This document shows positions 25,194 through 33,400 of a stretch of DNA of 64,000 bases, one piece after another. Every line of letters begins with the position of its first letter. Within the stretch, counting starts at the first letter, position 1. The stretch lies in the NCBI GenBank assembly GCA_000283575.1, contig AP012044.1, forward strand, positions 806,001 to 870,000, written 5' to 3'. The position numbers and the translations under genes were made by a program. The notes below the pieces were generated by a model. That model did not search any database, was not told where the DNA came from, and saw only the letters and a list, made by a program, of their open reading frames with translations. The stretch comes from Oscillibacter valericigenes Sjm18-20 (GTDB lineage Bacteria > Bacillota > Clostridia > Oscillospirales > Oscillospiraceae).

Positions 25194-25526
25194 ATGAAAA
25201 GCAAAAAACTCATCGCTGCGCTCTGCCTTGTTTTCTTGGTCTGCATTTGCATGGTGACGCCCGCCCTCGCTGCCGGTGATGTCGCCGGAGCCATCGAAGG
25301 GACTTGGGATGACGCCTCGGGTCAGATCAAGCAGGTAGTCAACAACGTGGTTTTCCCCGCCATTGACCTCATCCTCGCCGTGTTTTTCTTTGCAAAGCTG
25401 GGTATGGCATATTTCGACTATAGGAAACACGGTCAGTTTGAGTGGAGTGGCCCTGCAATATTATTTGCATGTCTTGTTTTTACGCTTACGGCTCCGATGT
25501 ATGTGTGGACGATTTTAGGGATGTGA
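25194..25526 (+). CDS. VirB2-like small membrane protein (DUF3852 type)
   Basis: The 110-residue protein has a signal peptide (LIAALCLVFLVCICMVTPALA), a short amphipathic region and two hydrophobic segments (VVFPAIDLILAVFFFAKLGM and AILFACLVFTLTAPMYVW). This is the size and order of pilin-like or TrbC-like subunits in Tn1549-type conjugation systems. It probably forms part of the mating channel. It is followed by an oppositely oriented regulator gene that separates it from the TrbL-like gene. Confidence 0.7.
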   Translation: MKSKKLIAALCLVFLVCICMVTPALAAGDVAGAIEGTWDDASGQIKQVVNNVVFPAIDLILAVFFFAKLGMAYFDYRKHGQFEWSGPAILFACLVFTLTAPMYVWTILGM

Positions 25527-25713
25527 GAAAACGCACAGGGCAGCAATGAGCGGCCCTGTACATCTCATTTTGAAGTTAACTTCGTTTCCCCAATCAAAAT
25601 CACAGCTGGATTCTACATTTTTGTCCAATGGCTGCACCATTCCGGAACCGCTGAGCTTCCACACGGCCAAGGCTTGGCATGTAAAGCTTGATGTCCAGCG
25701 CAGCTTTTTGCTT

Positions 25714-26799
25714 TCAATGTCGCGATCTGATTTTTTCCCGATACTCTGCAAGAAGCTTCTGAAACTCAGGCTCCTCCCGCAAAAAAGCATACTCAGGATT
25801 GCTCTCCAGCTCGGATAGTAGCGGAGGCAGGAAATCTTGCCCCATATTTTCTGCATTCTCCTTGCGCAGCTGATGACAAAACAGCGGACAGGCGGAGATA
25901 TCCCACGGTGTCTCCGCCGCACGGAGCATGGCGGCAATAAGCCGAATGCTTTCCTTGATATCACGGCTAGACACGGCAAGCTGCATCTGCGCGAGGTAAG
26001 CGCTGTACTGCCACAGACCAAATGCCTCACACTCCGTCCGAGACGCACCCGCCAGTTGCTCCGCCTGCTCCGACTTCCCGTCCGCCGTCAGCAGCGGAAT
26101 CAACTTCACGACAGTCATCAGCGTTTCCTGCAGACTGTTTAAAGCCATGCGTTCCAATATGGCCTCCGCCTCCGCCGTTTTTCCCTGCTTGGCGAGTAGC
26201 TCGGCCTGCAGAGTGCGTTTGTCTGGGATGCCTTTCTTCGGAATCTGATCCAGCAGTTCCTGCGCTTTGTCATAGTTCCTTTGCTGGATGCTTTTAGACG
26301 CCAGCATATACCGCGCGCTGTTTGCCAGCATCAGATCATCGCATTGCGCGACCCGCTCGTAAAGCTTTGCAATCTGCGCACGGCAGCGCTCTTTGTCCTC
26401 GTCTGGAAGTTCCGTCATGATCAGTCCGCCCTCCAGCACCATAGCAACGGAGTGCTGCAGCCCAGCACACTGCGGGTATTCCCGGACTTTCTCCATTGCC
26501 ACGGAAAACGTTTGCAAATAGTTTCCGTTTTTCATGTACTGTGCAACGTCGTTGAGAAACAGCGTGATCTCCCGATCCGTCAGATTCTCCTGAAAGCCGA
26601 GAAGCGTGTTTGGATCTGTCTTCAACAGCCGCGCCAAGATGGGCAGCAAAGTTAGATCTGGACAGGACAATCCCTTTTCCCACTTATTTACCGCAGGCGT
26701 CGTGATGCCAAGATAATTTGCAACCTGTTCCTGTGTCAGTCCCAGCGCTTTGCGCTTATCCCGCAATACCTCTGCCATAGCCATAATTGCATTCTCCAT
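25714..26799 (-). CDS. XRE-family regulator with tetratricopeptide-like C-terminus
   Basis: The 361-residue protein has an N-terminal HTH_3 domain (LRDKRKALGLTQEQVANYL to TPAVNKWEKGLSCPDL, residues about 9-66). It is followed by an all-helical region with repeat units (PDEDKERCRAQIAKLYERVAQ, NYDKAQELLDQIP, GKTAEAEAILERMAL) that suggest TPR-type peptide or partner sensing. It is inserted against the direction of the transfer operon, between the VirB2-like and TrbL-like genes, and lies divergent to the latter across two dyads (26887-26924). It may regulate itself and the downstream transfer genes, or be a passenger. Confidence 0.85.
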   Translation of the reverse strand: MENAIMAMAEVLRDKRKALGLTQEQVANYLGITTPAVNKWEKGLSCPDLTLLPILARLLKTDPNTLLGFQENLTDREITLFLNDVAQYMKNGNYLQTFSVAMEKVREYPQCAGLQHSVAMVLEGGLIMTELPDEDKERCRAQIAKLYERVAQCDDLMLANSARYMLASKSIQQRNYDKAQELLDQIPKKGIPDKRTLQAELLAKQGKTAEAEAILERMALNSLQETLMTVVKLIPLLTADGKSEQAEQLAGASRTECEAFGLWQYSAYLAQMQLAVSSRDIKESIRLIAAMLRAAETPWDISACPLFCHQLRKENAENMGQDFLPPLLSELESNPEYAFLREEPEFQKLLAEYREKIRSRH

Positions 26800-26886
26800 T
26801 CTAAATCCTTGTTATCTCATGATTCATTGTAGCAGGAGAAATGAGCAAATACCATTGAGCATTCGTTAAATCAGAAGTGAATTTTT

Positions 26887-26924
26887 TTAACTACAAGTTA
26901 AGAAGTTGAGTTGCAGTGACTCAA
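26887..26924. promoter_or_regulatory. Two adjacent dyads in the XRE/TrbL divergent region
   Basis: TTAACTACAAGTTAA (26887-26901) and TTGAGTTGCAGTGACTCAA (26906-26924) are two separate inverted repeats side by side, just upstream of the TTG start of the TrbL-like gene and downstream of the XRE start. They are good candidates for the XRE operator. Confidence 0.5.
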
Positions 26925-26941
26925 TAAAGGGAGGTGATACA

Positions 26942-27844
26942 TTGTTTATATGGGATTTTCTGCTCGGCGACGTCATGGATCAGATCATCGACTGGGTTTA
27001 CAGCCAGATCGTCGGCTTCCTCGGTGATTTCTTTGCTCAAATGGGCAATATGGGCGTGGAGTTGTTCGAAATGTCATGGGTGCAGAGTATCGTTCTGTTT
27101 TTCTCCTATTTGGCATGGACGCTCTATGTTGTAGGGCTTGTGGTTTCCGCCTTTGAGACAGGCATCGACTATCAGAACGGACGCGGCAGCGTGAAAGATG
27201 CACTGCTGAATGCGCTCAAGGGCTTTCTTGCCGTCAATTTGTTTACCATCGTGCCAGTGGAGCTGTTCAAGCTGTCGGTAAACCTACAGGCCAGCCTAAC
27301 CTCAGGAATCACCGGCTACGGCAGCGGCATTGACACACTGGCAACGGATATCATCGACCAGCTCAACACGGCGGGTTCGTTGGACGCAGCTGCGAGTGCC
27401 GGTGTCTTTGGGGGCCTTGGTACCATCACAAGTCCCATTACGATTCTGTTTATTATTATCATGATGGGCTACGCCATCATTAAGGTTTTCTTTGCAAATC
27501 TTAAGCGTGGAGGCATTCTGCTCATTCAAATTTCCGTAGGCTCGTTGTATATGTTCAGCGTTCCCCGCGGGTACATGGACGGCTTTATTCAGTGGTGCAA
27601 GCAAATCATCGGCTTGTGTCTCACAACCTTTTTGCAGGCCACTATTCTTGCCGCAGGACTCATGGTCATACCCGACCACTGCTTGTTGGGGCTCGGCCTT
27701 ATGCTGGCGGCCGGAGAAGTACCCCGCATCTGCGGCGCATTCGGCTTGGACACCAGCACACGCGCCAATATCATGAGCGCCGTCTATACGGCGCAGGCGG
27801 CAGTCAACACGACGAGGACCATCATTCAGGCCGCGCCGAAATAA
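26942..27844 (+). CDS. TrbL/VirB6-like conjugal transfer membrane protein
   Basis: The 300-residue polytopic protein starts at TTG (26942) with GGGAGGTGA upstream. Six or so hydrophobic segments are visible, for example IVLFFSYLAWTLYVVGLVV, ITILFIIIMMGYAIIKVFF and LCLTTFLQATILAAGLMVI. The order and loop sizes match the TrbL family protein of Tn1549-like elements, which forms the inner part of the type IV secretion channel. Next to it is a DUF4406 gene 11 bases downstream. Confidence 0.82.
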   Translation: MFIWDFLLGDVMDQIIDWVYSQIVGFLGDFFAQMGNMGVELFEMSWVQSIVLFFSYLAWTLYVVGLVVSAFETGIDYQNGRGSVKDALLNALKGFLAVNLFTIVPVELFKLSVNLQASLTSGITGYGSGIDTLATDIIDQLNTAGSLDAAASAGVFGGLGTITSPITILFIIIMMGYAIIKVFFANLKRGGILLIQISVGSLYMFSVPRGYMDGFIQWCKQIIGLCLTTFLQATILAAGLMVIPDHCLLGLGLMLAAGEVPRICGAFGLDTSTRANIMSAVYTAQAAVNTTRTIIQAAPK

Positions 27845-27855
27845 ATGGAGGCAAT

Positions 27856-28224
27856 ATGAATCTCATCTATGTGGCGTCCCCCTATGCCGGGGACATTGAA
27901 CGAAATACGGAGTTCGCAAAGAAAGCGTGCTGGTTCGTGATGAACGAAGGGCACGCTTTTTTTGCACCTCATTTGCTGTATCCGCAGGTGCTGAACGAAC
28001 ATGACTCCGACGACAGACGGCTCGGTCTCGACATGGGTAAAGAGGCGCTGGCTCACTGTGACGAACTGTGGGTTTTCGGCGATACGATATCCCGCGGTAT
28101 GCAGAGTGAGATCGACACCGCCCGGAAACTCGGTATACTTGTGAAATACGTGGCGGCACAGGAAATGATAGAAAAAGAAAGGCCGTTTGCGGAAAGACAT
28201 TCCTTTTGCTCCATACGGATGTAA
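27856..28224 (+). CDS. DUF4406/nucleoside deoxyribosyltransferase-like protein
   Basis: The 122-residue soluble protein starts MNLIYVASPYAGDIERN and contains LDMGKEALAHCDELWVFGD and SRGMQSEIDTARKLGI. These are the substrate-binding and helical motifs of the nucleoside 2-deoxyribosyltransferase-like fold (DUF4406/DUF7768). It may act on nucleotides or ADP-ribose-like ligands. The exact role in ICEs is not known. GGAGG precedes the start. The following methyltransferase gene begins three bases after its stop. Confidence 0.75.
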   Translation: MNLIYVASPYAGDIERNTEFAKKACWFVMNEGHAFFAPHLLYPQVLNEHDSDDRRLGLDMGKEALAHCDELWVFGDTISRGMQSEIDTARKLGILVKYVAAQEMIEKERPFAERHSFCSIRM

Positions 28225-28227
28225 GCT

Positions 28228-28899
28228 ATGCTGACGATGGGAAGCCTTTTCGATGGGATCGGAGGCTTCCCTCTGGCGGCAGTACGCAATGGTGTCGTGC
28301 CCGTCTGGGCCAGTGAGATTGAAGCCTTTCCCATCGAAGTAACAAAGCTGCGGTTCCCGGATCTGGTTCATGTCGGGGACATCACGAAGCTCAATGGAGC
28401 GACGCTTCCGCCTGTAGATATCATCTGCGGCGGTAGCCCGTGTCAGGATCTCTCCGTGGCCGGAGCGAGAGCCGGGTTAGCCGGCGCCCGTTCCGGCCTT
28501 TTTATGGAACAAATCCGTGTCGTAAAGGAGATGAGAGATGCAGACAGATTGCGAGGCCGAACAGCTCACCTTGTTCGGCCCAGATTTATGGTGTGGGAAA
28601 ACGTCCCCGGAGCCTTCTCCTCGGCAGACGGCGAGGACTTCCGGGCGGTCCTCGAAGAAACCATCCGAATTGCGGACGACAGACTTTCAATTCCTCGACC
28701 TGCGTCCGGGCGGTGGGAATCTGCTGGGGCCGTGCTGGGAAACCAATGCTCCCTTGCTTGGCGAGTACTGGACGCTCAATACTGGGGCGTCGCCCAAAGA
28801 CGCCGTCGAATCTTTCTTGTCGCAGATTTTGCAGGTGACAGTGCCCCAGCGATATTATTTGAGCCGGACGGCCTGTATGGGAATCCTGCGCAGAGCTGA
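28228..28899 (+). CDS. dcm: C5-cytosine DNA methyltransferase, N-terminal catalytic part
   Basis: The 223-residue frame contains motif I (GSLFDGIGGFPLA), motif IV with the catalytic Cys (GGSPCQDLSVAG), motif VI (ENVPGAFSS) and motif VIII (QRRRRIFLVADF). It stops at 28899 before any target-recognition domain or motifs IX-X. Those motifs occur in the other frame and beyond the inserted Hcp module (36229-36540). Phage- and ICE-borne enzymes of this type modify element DNA against host restriction. Whether this piece works with the other part by frameshift or as a split enzyme cannot be told. The catalytic residues look intact. Confidence 0.85.
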   Translation: MLTMGSLFDGIGGFPLAAVRNGVVPVWASEIEAFPIEVTKLRFPDLVHVGDITKLNGATLPPVDIICGGSPCQDLSVAGARAGLAGARSGLFMEQIRVVKEMRDADRLRGRTAHLVRPRFMVWENVPGAFSSADGEDFRAVLEETIRIADDRLSIPRPASGRWESAGAVLGNQCSLAWRVLDAQYWGVAQRRRRIFLVADFAGDSAPAILFEPDGLYGNPAQS

Positions 28900-29479
28900 G
28901 GAACGCGGCAAGGATCTGCCGCCGCAGCTTGAAGCGGCGCTGGAATGGCAGGCGGGTATAGCAAAAAACACCACGTCCTCATTGCCAAGTCGAATTGACT
29001 CCCATAGTGTAGCCGGATTCTGCGCCGGAGCCGGGCCGTCTGCCGGGACCATCGGATATCAGGAGGAACGCGCGCCCACGCTGAAAGCCTCGGCCAGCGG
29101 AAACATGATGCCGTCCATTCTGTGCCTGAACGACCAGGGCGGGCAGCGCATGGATCTGTCTCTTGACCACACCGGCACACTCCGTGCCGATGAGAAAGGG
29201 CATCAGCCTCTGGTATACGAAAACCACGGAATCGACGCCAGATACGCCGGCCCGCACAAAGTCGTGCCCACCATGTCGGCCCGGTACGGGACCGGCGGCA
29301 ACAATGTCCCTCTGGTTTCACGCGAACCGGATACCATCTGCATTACCGGCAATGCCATTGACCGGCAGCCGCAAAACGGCGGCAACGGTCTCGGCTGGCA
29401 GGCGGATCTTTCCTATACCCTGACAGCTACCGACCGCTTATCCGGACATCCAGATAACCTGTCTAATCCCGAGGATTGA
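28538..29479 (+). CDS. Overlapping-frame protein joined to methyltransferase target domain, truncated
   Basis: The frame is in +1 relation to dcm and overlaps it by about 360 bases. The first part (EQLTLFGPDLWCGKTSPEPS, then FLDLRPGGGNLLGP and ILRRAEERGKDLPPQLEAAL) resembles small proteins encoded beside phage C5 methylases. The second part (ERAPTLKASASGNMM, CLNDQGGQRMDLSLD, VVPTMSARYGTGGNNVPLV) reads like the variable target-recognition region of such enzymes. The frame would run on into HAVFNRQ at 36229 but is cut by the inverted repeat of the Hcp module and ends in it at 29479. Confidence 0.65.
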   Translation: MQTDCEAEQLTLFGPDLWCGKTSPEPSPRQTARTSGRSSKKPSELRTTDFQFLDLRPGGGNLLGPCWETNAPLLGEYWTLNTGASPKDAVESFLSQILQVTVPQRYYLSRTACMGILRRAEERGKDLPPQLEAALEWQAGIAKNTTSSLPSRIDSHSVAGFCAGAGPSAGTIGYQEERAPTLKASASGNMMPSILCLNDQGGQRMDLSLDHTGTLRADEKGHQPLVYENHGIDARYAGPHKVVPTMSARYGTGGNNVPLVSREPDTICITGNAIDRQPQNGGNGLGWQADLSYTLTATDRLSGHPDNLSNPED

Positions 29480-29568
29480 GTTATCCCGAGAGTCAGGTAA
29501 GAGCGGGGCTATTTGCTGAGAATCAAACTTTTTTTCATCCGTTGTCATGATTAAGCCTCCAGATAATA
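29461..29568. repeat. Left inverted repeat of the Hcp module
   Basis: This is the imperfect inverse of 36117-36225. The outermost 18 bases (GTCTAATCCCGAGGATTG) are perfectly matched, and so are the innermost 12 (CCTCCAGATAAT). Between them similarity is lower, about two thirds by eye. Read on the minus strand each copy holds a ribosome binding site and the start of a short frame beginning MTT. Confidence 0.75.
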
Positions 29569-29572
29569 GATT

Positions 29573-29614
29573 AAAAGCGGCCTGACAGTTCAAATCTGCC
29601 AGGACCGCTTTTTT
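29573..29614. terminator. Hairpin terminator at the left edge of the Hcp module
   Basis: AAAGCGGCCTGACAG and CTGCCAGGACCGCTTT form an imperfect stem, followed by T-runs on both strands. It can stop minus-strand transcription from the HD-domain gene and plus-strand transcription entering from dcm. Confidence 0.65.
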
Positions 29615-29647
29615 CGTATTCATACTAATTGCTGATTTAATTTTCCT

Positions 29648-30136
29648 TTATGCATATATTGCGTTTAGAATAGCTTTCCCACTCGATGTTTTAAACATTT
29701 TACCCCCGACACTGTGAACGAAGTCATTCGACATATCATCCTCATAAAAATTAACAAGAAAGTCCGCCTCAACCAGTATTTGATAATCGATTCCCTCAAT
29801 GTCGGTATAGGTATGATGACGCGCGATAAGCCAGCAAACGCGGTCAATAACACTCGATTCGATGCCTAACCCCTCCAGAAGCTTTTTTGCTTCAGGCGGA
29901 CCTTCAATCTGCTGATAGTTCCCAGCGGAGCTGTTGTACTTTTTCTCGCTGTTTTTAATCCCAATATCATGAGTAAGCGCCGCGATTTCAATAATCTCCT
30001 GCGTGCTTTCGTCTAATCCTTCCATCTCTCCGATTGCCTTGGCAAAACCGTATACCTTCAGGAAATGGTTGATTCGCCGAACATCCCCGGCGTAATACGC
30101 GATCATAGCATTTATTACTTGCCCAATATGGTTCAT
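29648..30136 (-). CDS. HD-domain phosphohydrolase-like protein
   Basis: The 162-residue soluble protein has HD-superfamily metal ligands: His in INHFLKVYGFAKAIG, the HD pair in ALTHDIGIK (about residues 54-55), HH in IARHHTY (about 96) and D in VEADFLVNF. It probably hydrolyses a phosphate ester, perhaps a nucleotide. Start at MNHIGQ (30136) fits the GGGG site. It is the last gene of the minus-strand hcp operon. Confidence 0.82.
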   Translation of the reverse strand: MNHIGQVINAMIAYYAGDVRRINHFLKVYGFAKAIGEMEGLDESTQEIIEIAALTHDIGIKNSEKKYNSSAGNYQQIEGPPEAKKLLEGLGIESSVIDRVCWLIARHHTYTDIEGIDYQILVEADFLVNFYEDDMSNDFVHSVGGKMFKTSSGKAILNAIYA

Positions 30137-30218
30137 TTTACACCCCTTGCCCTCTGAAAGTTCCAATTAAAGCGCCCTTCTGAACTGCTAAAACTTTCAG
30201 AAGGGCGCTGATTCATGG

Positions 30219-30407
30219 TTATTCTACCGTGATAACAGAGACGGGACAGTTATCACGCGCCTCTGCTGCCGTGTCTTCCGCAGATTCAGGAACTGGGTCT
30301 GTGCAAGCCTCCACACGCCCGTCATCAGCCATCCGGAATACCACCGGACAGGTTGATGCGCATAGCCCGCAGGAAATACAGCCTTTTCTGTCAATCGTCG
30401 CTTTCAT
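30219..30407 (-). CDS. 4Fe-4S ferredoxin
   Basis: The 62-residue protein has a single-cluster motif CISCGLCASTCP (residues 10-21) with a distant CPVSV near residue 54, as in Thermotoga/Desulfovibrio-type ferredoxins. It likely passes electrons to the hybrid cluster protein encoded immediately upstream in the operon. Confidence 0.9.
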   Translation of the reverse strand: MKATIDRKGCISCGLCASTCPVVFRMADDGRVEACTDPVPESAEDTAAEARDNCPVSVITVE

Positions 30408-30428
30408 ATGCTGAGATTCCTTTCTTTA

Positions 30429-32060
30429 TCAGGCATTCATGAACAGTTTGATGTCATCGTCAACTGTTCCGACTCCCGCAATACCGAATTTTTCAACCAG
30501 CACCTTGGCCACATTGGGAGACAGGAAGCCCGGCAACGTGGGGCCGAGGTGGATGTTCTTCACGCCCAGGTACAGCAGCGCCAAGAGAACGATGATGGCC
30601 TTCTGTTCGTACCAGGCGATATTGAATGCAATCGGCAGCTTGTTAATATCGTCGAGTCCAAACACCTCTTTGAGCTTCAGGGCGATAACCGCCAGAGAAT
30701 AGGAGTCGTTGCACTGCCCGGCATCCAGGACTCTCGGAATTCCACCGATATCGCCAAGATTGAGCTTATTATAGCGATACTTCGCACAGCCCGCCGTGAG
30801 AATCACCGTGTCCTTCGGGAGCTTCTCGGCAAACTCGGTGTAGTATTCCCTGGACTTCATGCGTCCGTCACAGCCAGCCATAACAAAGAACTTTTTGATC
30901 GCGCCTGATTTGACGGCGTCGACGACCTTGTCGGCCAGGGCAATTACCTGATTATGGGCAAAGCCGCCGACAATGCTTCCGGTCTCAATTTCATCTGGTG
31001 CGGGAAGGGTTTTGGCAAGCGCGATGATCTCGGAAAAATCCTTTTTGCCATTCTCGTCGGCTTCAATATGCTTGCAGCCGGGATAACCCGTGGAACCCGT
31101 GGTAAAGATTCTGCCCCGGACCTCCTCACTTCTTGGCGGGACGATGCAGTTGGTGGTAAAGAGGATGGGGCCATGGAAGGATACAAATTCGTCAAGCTGC
31201 TTCCACCAGGCGTTACCGTAGTTGCCGACGAAGTTTTCATATTTCTTGAAAGCCGGGTAATAATGGGCGGGCAGCATCTCGCTGTGGGTATAAACATCAA
31301 TACCGGTACCTTTGGTCTGCTCTAAAAGCTGTTCCAGATCGGTCAGGTCATGGCCGGAAATCAGGATCGCAGGATTTTTTCTGACGCCGATATTGACTTC
31401 CGTGATTTCAGGATTACCAAACCGTGATGTGTTGGCCTCATCCAAAAGAGCCATGACTTTGACGCCGTATTTGCCTGTTTTCAACGTCAGCGCCACCAGA
31501 TCATCGGCGGAGAGAGAGTCGTCCAGCGTTGCAGCCAGCGCCTCATAGATAAAGGCGTTTATTGCCAAATCTTCTTTTCCAATGTTTTTCGCGTGCTCGG
31601 CGTAAGCGGCCATACCCTTAAGGCCGTATGTGATCATCTCGCGGAGAGAACGCACGTCCTCGTTTGCGGTTGACAGCACGCCGACGGTAGCGGCCTTTTC
31701 CAGCATGGATTCTCTTGAACTAACCGTGAAGGTCGCCGCGTCGTGTAAACCCGCAGAAGCAACGGAATTTCTGAGCTTGTCTCTTACGGCAATCATTTTC
31801 ATGATCTGATTTTCAATAGAGCCGTCGTCGAAATTCGCGTTTGTGATGGTCATAAACAGGCTGCTGAGCACCTCATAGTTTGTTTCACCGAGGGTTTTGA
31901 CGTCCAGCTTTTCTTTTACTACAATTTCTGAAATGCCCTTGAGGGTGTAAATCAGAAGATCCTGAAGCTTTGCCACTTCTTCGGTTTTTCCGCAGACGCC
32001 GCGCACCGCGCAGCCCTTTCCTCCGGCGGTCTCCTGACACTGATAACAGAACATACTCAT
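30429..32060 (-). CDS. hcp: Hybrid cluster protein (hydroxylamine/NO reductase)
   Basis: The 543-residue cytoplasmic enzyme has the N-terminal cysteine cluster [14 protein letters not shown] with VRGVCGK (4Fe-4S cluster). The C-terminal half has hybrid-cluster ligands in [33 protein letters not shown] and DAGQCNDSY. Hcp reduces nitric oxide to nitrous oxide (and hydroxylamine in vitro) and protects anaerobes against nitrosative stress. GGAGGAAGC precedes ATG. Its neighbours supply rubredoxin and ferredoxin electron carriers and Crp/Fnr control. Full length, with no damage seen. Confidence 0.96.
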   Translation of the reverse strand: MSMFCYQCQETAGGKGCAVRGVCGKTEEVAKLQDLLIYTLKGISEIVVKEKLDVKTLGETNYEVLSSLFMTITNANFDDGSIENQIMKMIAVRDKLRNSVASAGLHDAATFTVSSRESMLEKAATVGVLSTANEDVRSLREMITYGLKGMAAYAEHAKNIGKEDLAINAFIYEALAATLDDSLSADDLVALTLKTGKYGVKVMALLDEANTSRFGNPEITEVNIGVRKNPAILISGHDLTDLEQLLEQTKGTGIDVYTHSEMLPAHYYPAFKKYENFVGNYGNAWWKQLDEFVSFHGPILFTTNCIVPPRSEEVRGRIFTTGSTGYPGCKHIEADENGKKDFSEIIALAKTLPAPDEIETGSIVGGFAHNQVIALADKVVDAVKSGAIKKFFVMAGCDGRMKSREYYTEFAEKLPKDTVILTAGCAKYRYNKLNLGDIGGIPRVLDAGQCNDSYSLAVIALKLKEVFGLDDINKLPIAFNIAWYEQKAIIVLLALLYLGVKNIHLGPTLPGFLSPNVAKVLVEKFGIAGVGTVDDDIKLFMNA

Positions 32061-32081
32061 TTTTGCTTCCTCCTTTAAAAT

Positions 32082-32246
32082 TCAGTCTTCAACAGGTTCA
32101 AATTCATCTTTACCGACAAAACAAATGGGGCACTGCCAATCATCGGGTAAATCTTCAAATGCCGTACCAGGCGCGATGCCGTTGTCGGAATCGCCAAGCG
32201 CGGGATCATAGATATACCCGCAGGGGATACACCTGTACTTTTTCAT
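32082..32246 (-). CDS. Rubredoxin
   Basis: The 54-residue protein is [20 protein letters not shown], then a middle with [20 protein letters not shown] and a FEPVED end. The two CxxC pairs (C6, C9 and C39, C42) bind one Fe. The GYIYDP and DLPDDW-CPIC patterns are diagnostic. It lies 21 bases upstream of hcp in the operon and is the probable electron donor to Hcp. It is too short for usual length cut-offs but certain by sequence. Confidence 0.95.
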   Translation of the reverse strand: MKKYRCIPCGYIYDPALGDSDNGIAPGTAFEDLPDDWQCPICFVGKDEFEPVED

Positions 32247-32267
32247 CCGATTTCCTCCTTCGCCTTC

Positions 32268-32582
32268 TCAGCTTTTCGGGGCAGGCGCTTTTACGACGAT
32301 CAGCTCCAGCGTTTCATCATGCATATTTCGGACATTCATTTTAGTTTGAAACGGGATTTTCAGAAGAGCTCCGGCCTCGTACTCATGGATTTCCTGATCA
32401 TCAAGGCCGATGGAGAGCCTTCCGCGAATGACGGTCATATACACGTTTGAATTGGATAAGTGCTCCGGCAGTCCCTCGCCTTTGCTGAACACCATGTGGA
32501 GGTAATGCAGGTTTTCGTCAAATATGATTTTTTCTATCGCTTTTTCATTGGTTCTGGACAGCTTATATTCTTTTTCTATCAT
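32268..32582 (-). CDS. Cupin-domain protein
   Basis: The 104-residue small beta-barrel protein has the cupin pattern LPEHLSNSNVYMTVIRGRLSI and EYEAGALLKIPFQTKMNVRN. The first cupin motif has one His (EHLSNS), so metal binding may be partial. Its function is unknown. It is co-directional between the Fe-S protein and rubredoxin genes, and small cupins are often found in nitrosative-stress operons of Clostridia. Confidence 0.8.
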   Translation of the reverse strand: MIEKEYKLSRTNEKAIEKIIFDENLHYLHMVFSKGEGLPEHLSNSNVYMTVIRGRLSIGLDDQEIHEYEAGALLKIPFQTKMNVRNMHDETLELIVVKAPAPKS

Positions 32583-32596
32583 GGCGTGTACCCCTT

Positions 32597-33301
32597 TTAA
32601 TCAAGTATTCTGCCATCGGTCGAAATCGTGACAACCTGCCAGGGAATCATTTTGCCGCTATTTTGAAGCGCCCTTTTCACAGCGTTTTCGATCCCGCCAC
32701 AGCAGGGAACTTCCATTCTGACGACTGTAACACTTTTAATATTGTTGTTCCGAATGATCTCCGTGAGTTTGTCGCTGTAATCCCCTTCGTCCAGTTTGGG
32801 GCAGCCGATCAGGGTCACTTTGTTCCTGATAAACCTGTTGTGAAAATCACCGTAAGCATAGGCCGTACAGTCGGCGGCGACCAGCAGATTGGCGTCCGCA
32901 AAATACGGAGCGTTAACCGGTGCAAGCTTGATTTGGAAAGGCCACTGTGACAACTGGCTTTTGTTTTCGCTGATATTGGGCTGGACAGACTCACACTTAT
33001 TTTTCCGATTGATAGTTTTAGACTGCGTACCGGGGCAGCCGCAGGCCAGCGTCTCGCCCTGTTTGTTCAGCTTGCTTTTTTTCACGGCGGCTTCGTCGTA
33101 TTCCGTTGCTTCGCGTTCTTCGAAACTGATCGCTCCTGTCGGGCAGGCTGGCAGGCAGTCTCCGAGACCGTCGCAATAATCGTCGCGGAGGAGCTTGGCT
33201 TTTCCGTTTATCATTCCGATTGCCCCTTCGTGGCAGGCTTTTGCGCACAGTCCGCAGCCGTTGCACGTTTCTTCGTCTATTTTAATGATTTTCCGAATCA
33301 T
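32597..33301 (-). CDS. 4Fe-4S binding protein of the hcp operon
   Basis: The 234-residue protein has two N-terminal 4Fe-4S motifs (CNGCGLCAKACHEGAI and CDGLGDCLPACPTGAI). A Cys-rich linker (ACGCPGTQS) and a C-terminal domain (LAPVNAPYFADANLLVAADC, then VEVP-like RMEVPCCGGIENAV) follow. This layout is widespread next to hcp in Clostridia and Desulfovibrio. It is probably an electron-transfer partner. It is the first gene of the minus-strand operon, divergent from a Crp/Fnr gene across a 99-base region with two dyads. Confidence 0.85.
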   Translation of the reverse strand: MIRKIIKIDEETCNGCGLCAKACHEGAIGMINGKAKLLRDDYCDGLGDCLPACPTGAISFEEREATEYDEAAVKKSKLNKQGETLACGCPGTQSKTINRKNKCESVQPNISENKSQLSQWPFQIKLAPVNAPYFADANLLVAADCTAYAYGDFHNRFIRNKVTLIGCPKLDEGDYSDKLTEIIRNNNIKSVTVVRMEVPCCGGIENAVKRALQNSGKMIPWQVVTISTDGRILD

Positions 33302-33331
33302 ATTTCATTCCCCCACTTTCAAGTTATTGTT

Positions 33332-33387
33332 GACTTTATGATTTGAGTTTACTATTCTTAAATCATAAAGTCGGTTGGAATTCCAAC
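33332..33387. promoter_or_regulatory. Divergent promoter with two palindromes
   Basis: GACTTTATGATTT (33332) is repeated in reverse as AAATCATAAAGTC (33360-33372), a perfect 13-base arm pair with 15 bases between. Next to it is the palindrome GTTGGAATTCCAAC (33374-33387), 13 bases before the Crp/Fnr ATG. Both are candidate sites for the neighbouring Crp/Fnr (HcpR-like) regulators. Confidence 0.65.
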
Positions 33388-33400
33388 GAAAGAGGATTTT

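Noticed and set aside
24453..25430. 325-codon minus-strand frame opposite the secreted ICE protein
   Set aside because: It has low-complexity composition, no start signal and no motifs, and it runs across the ends of two real plus-strand genes.
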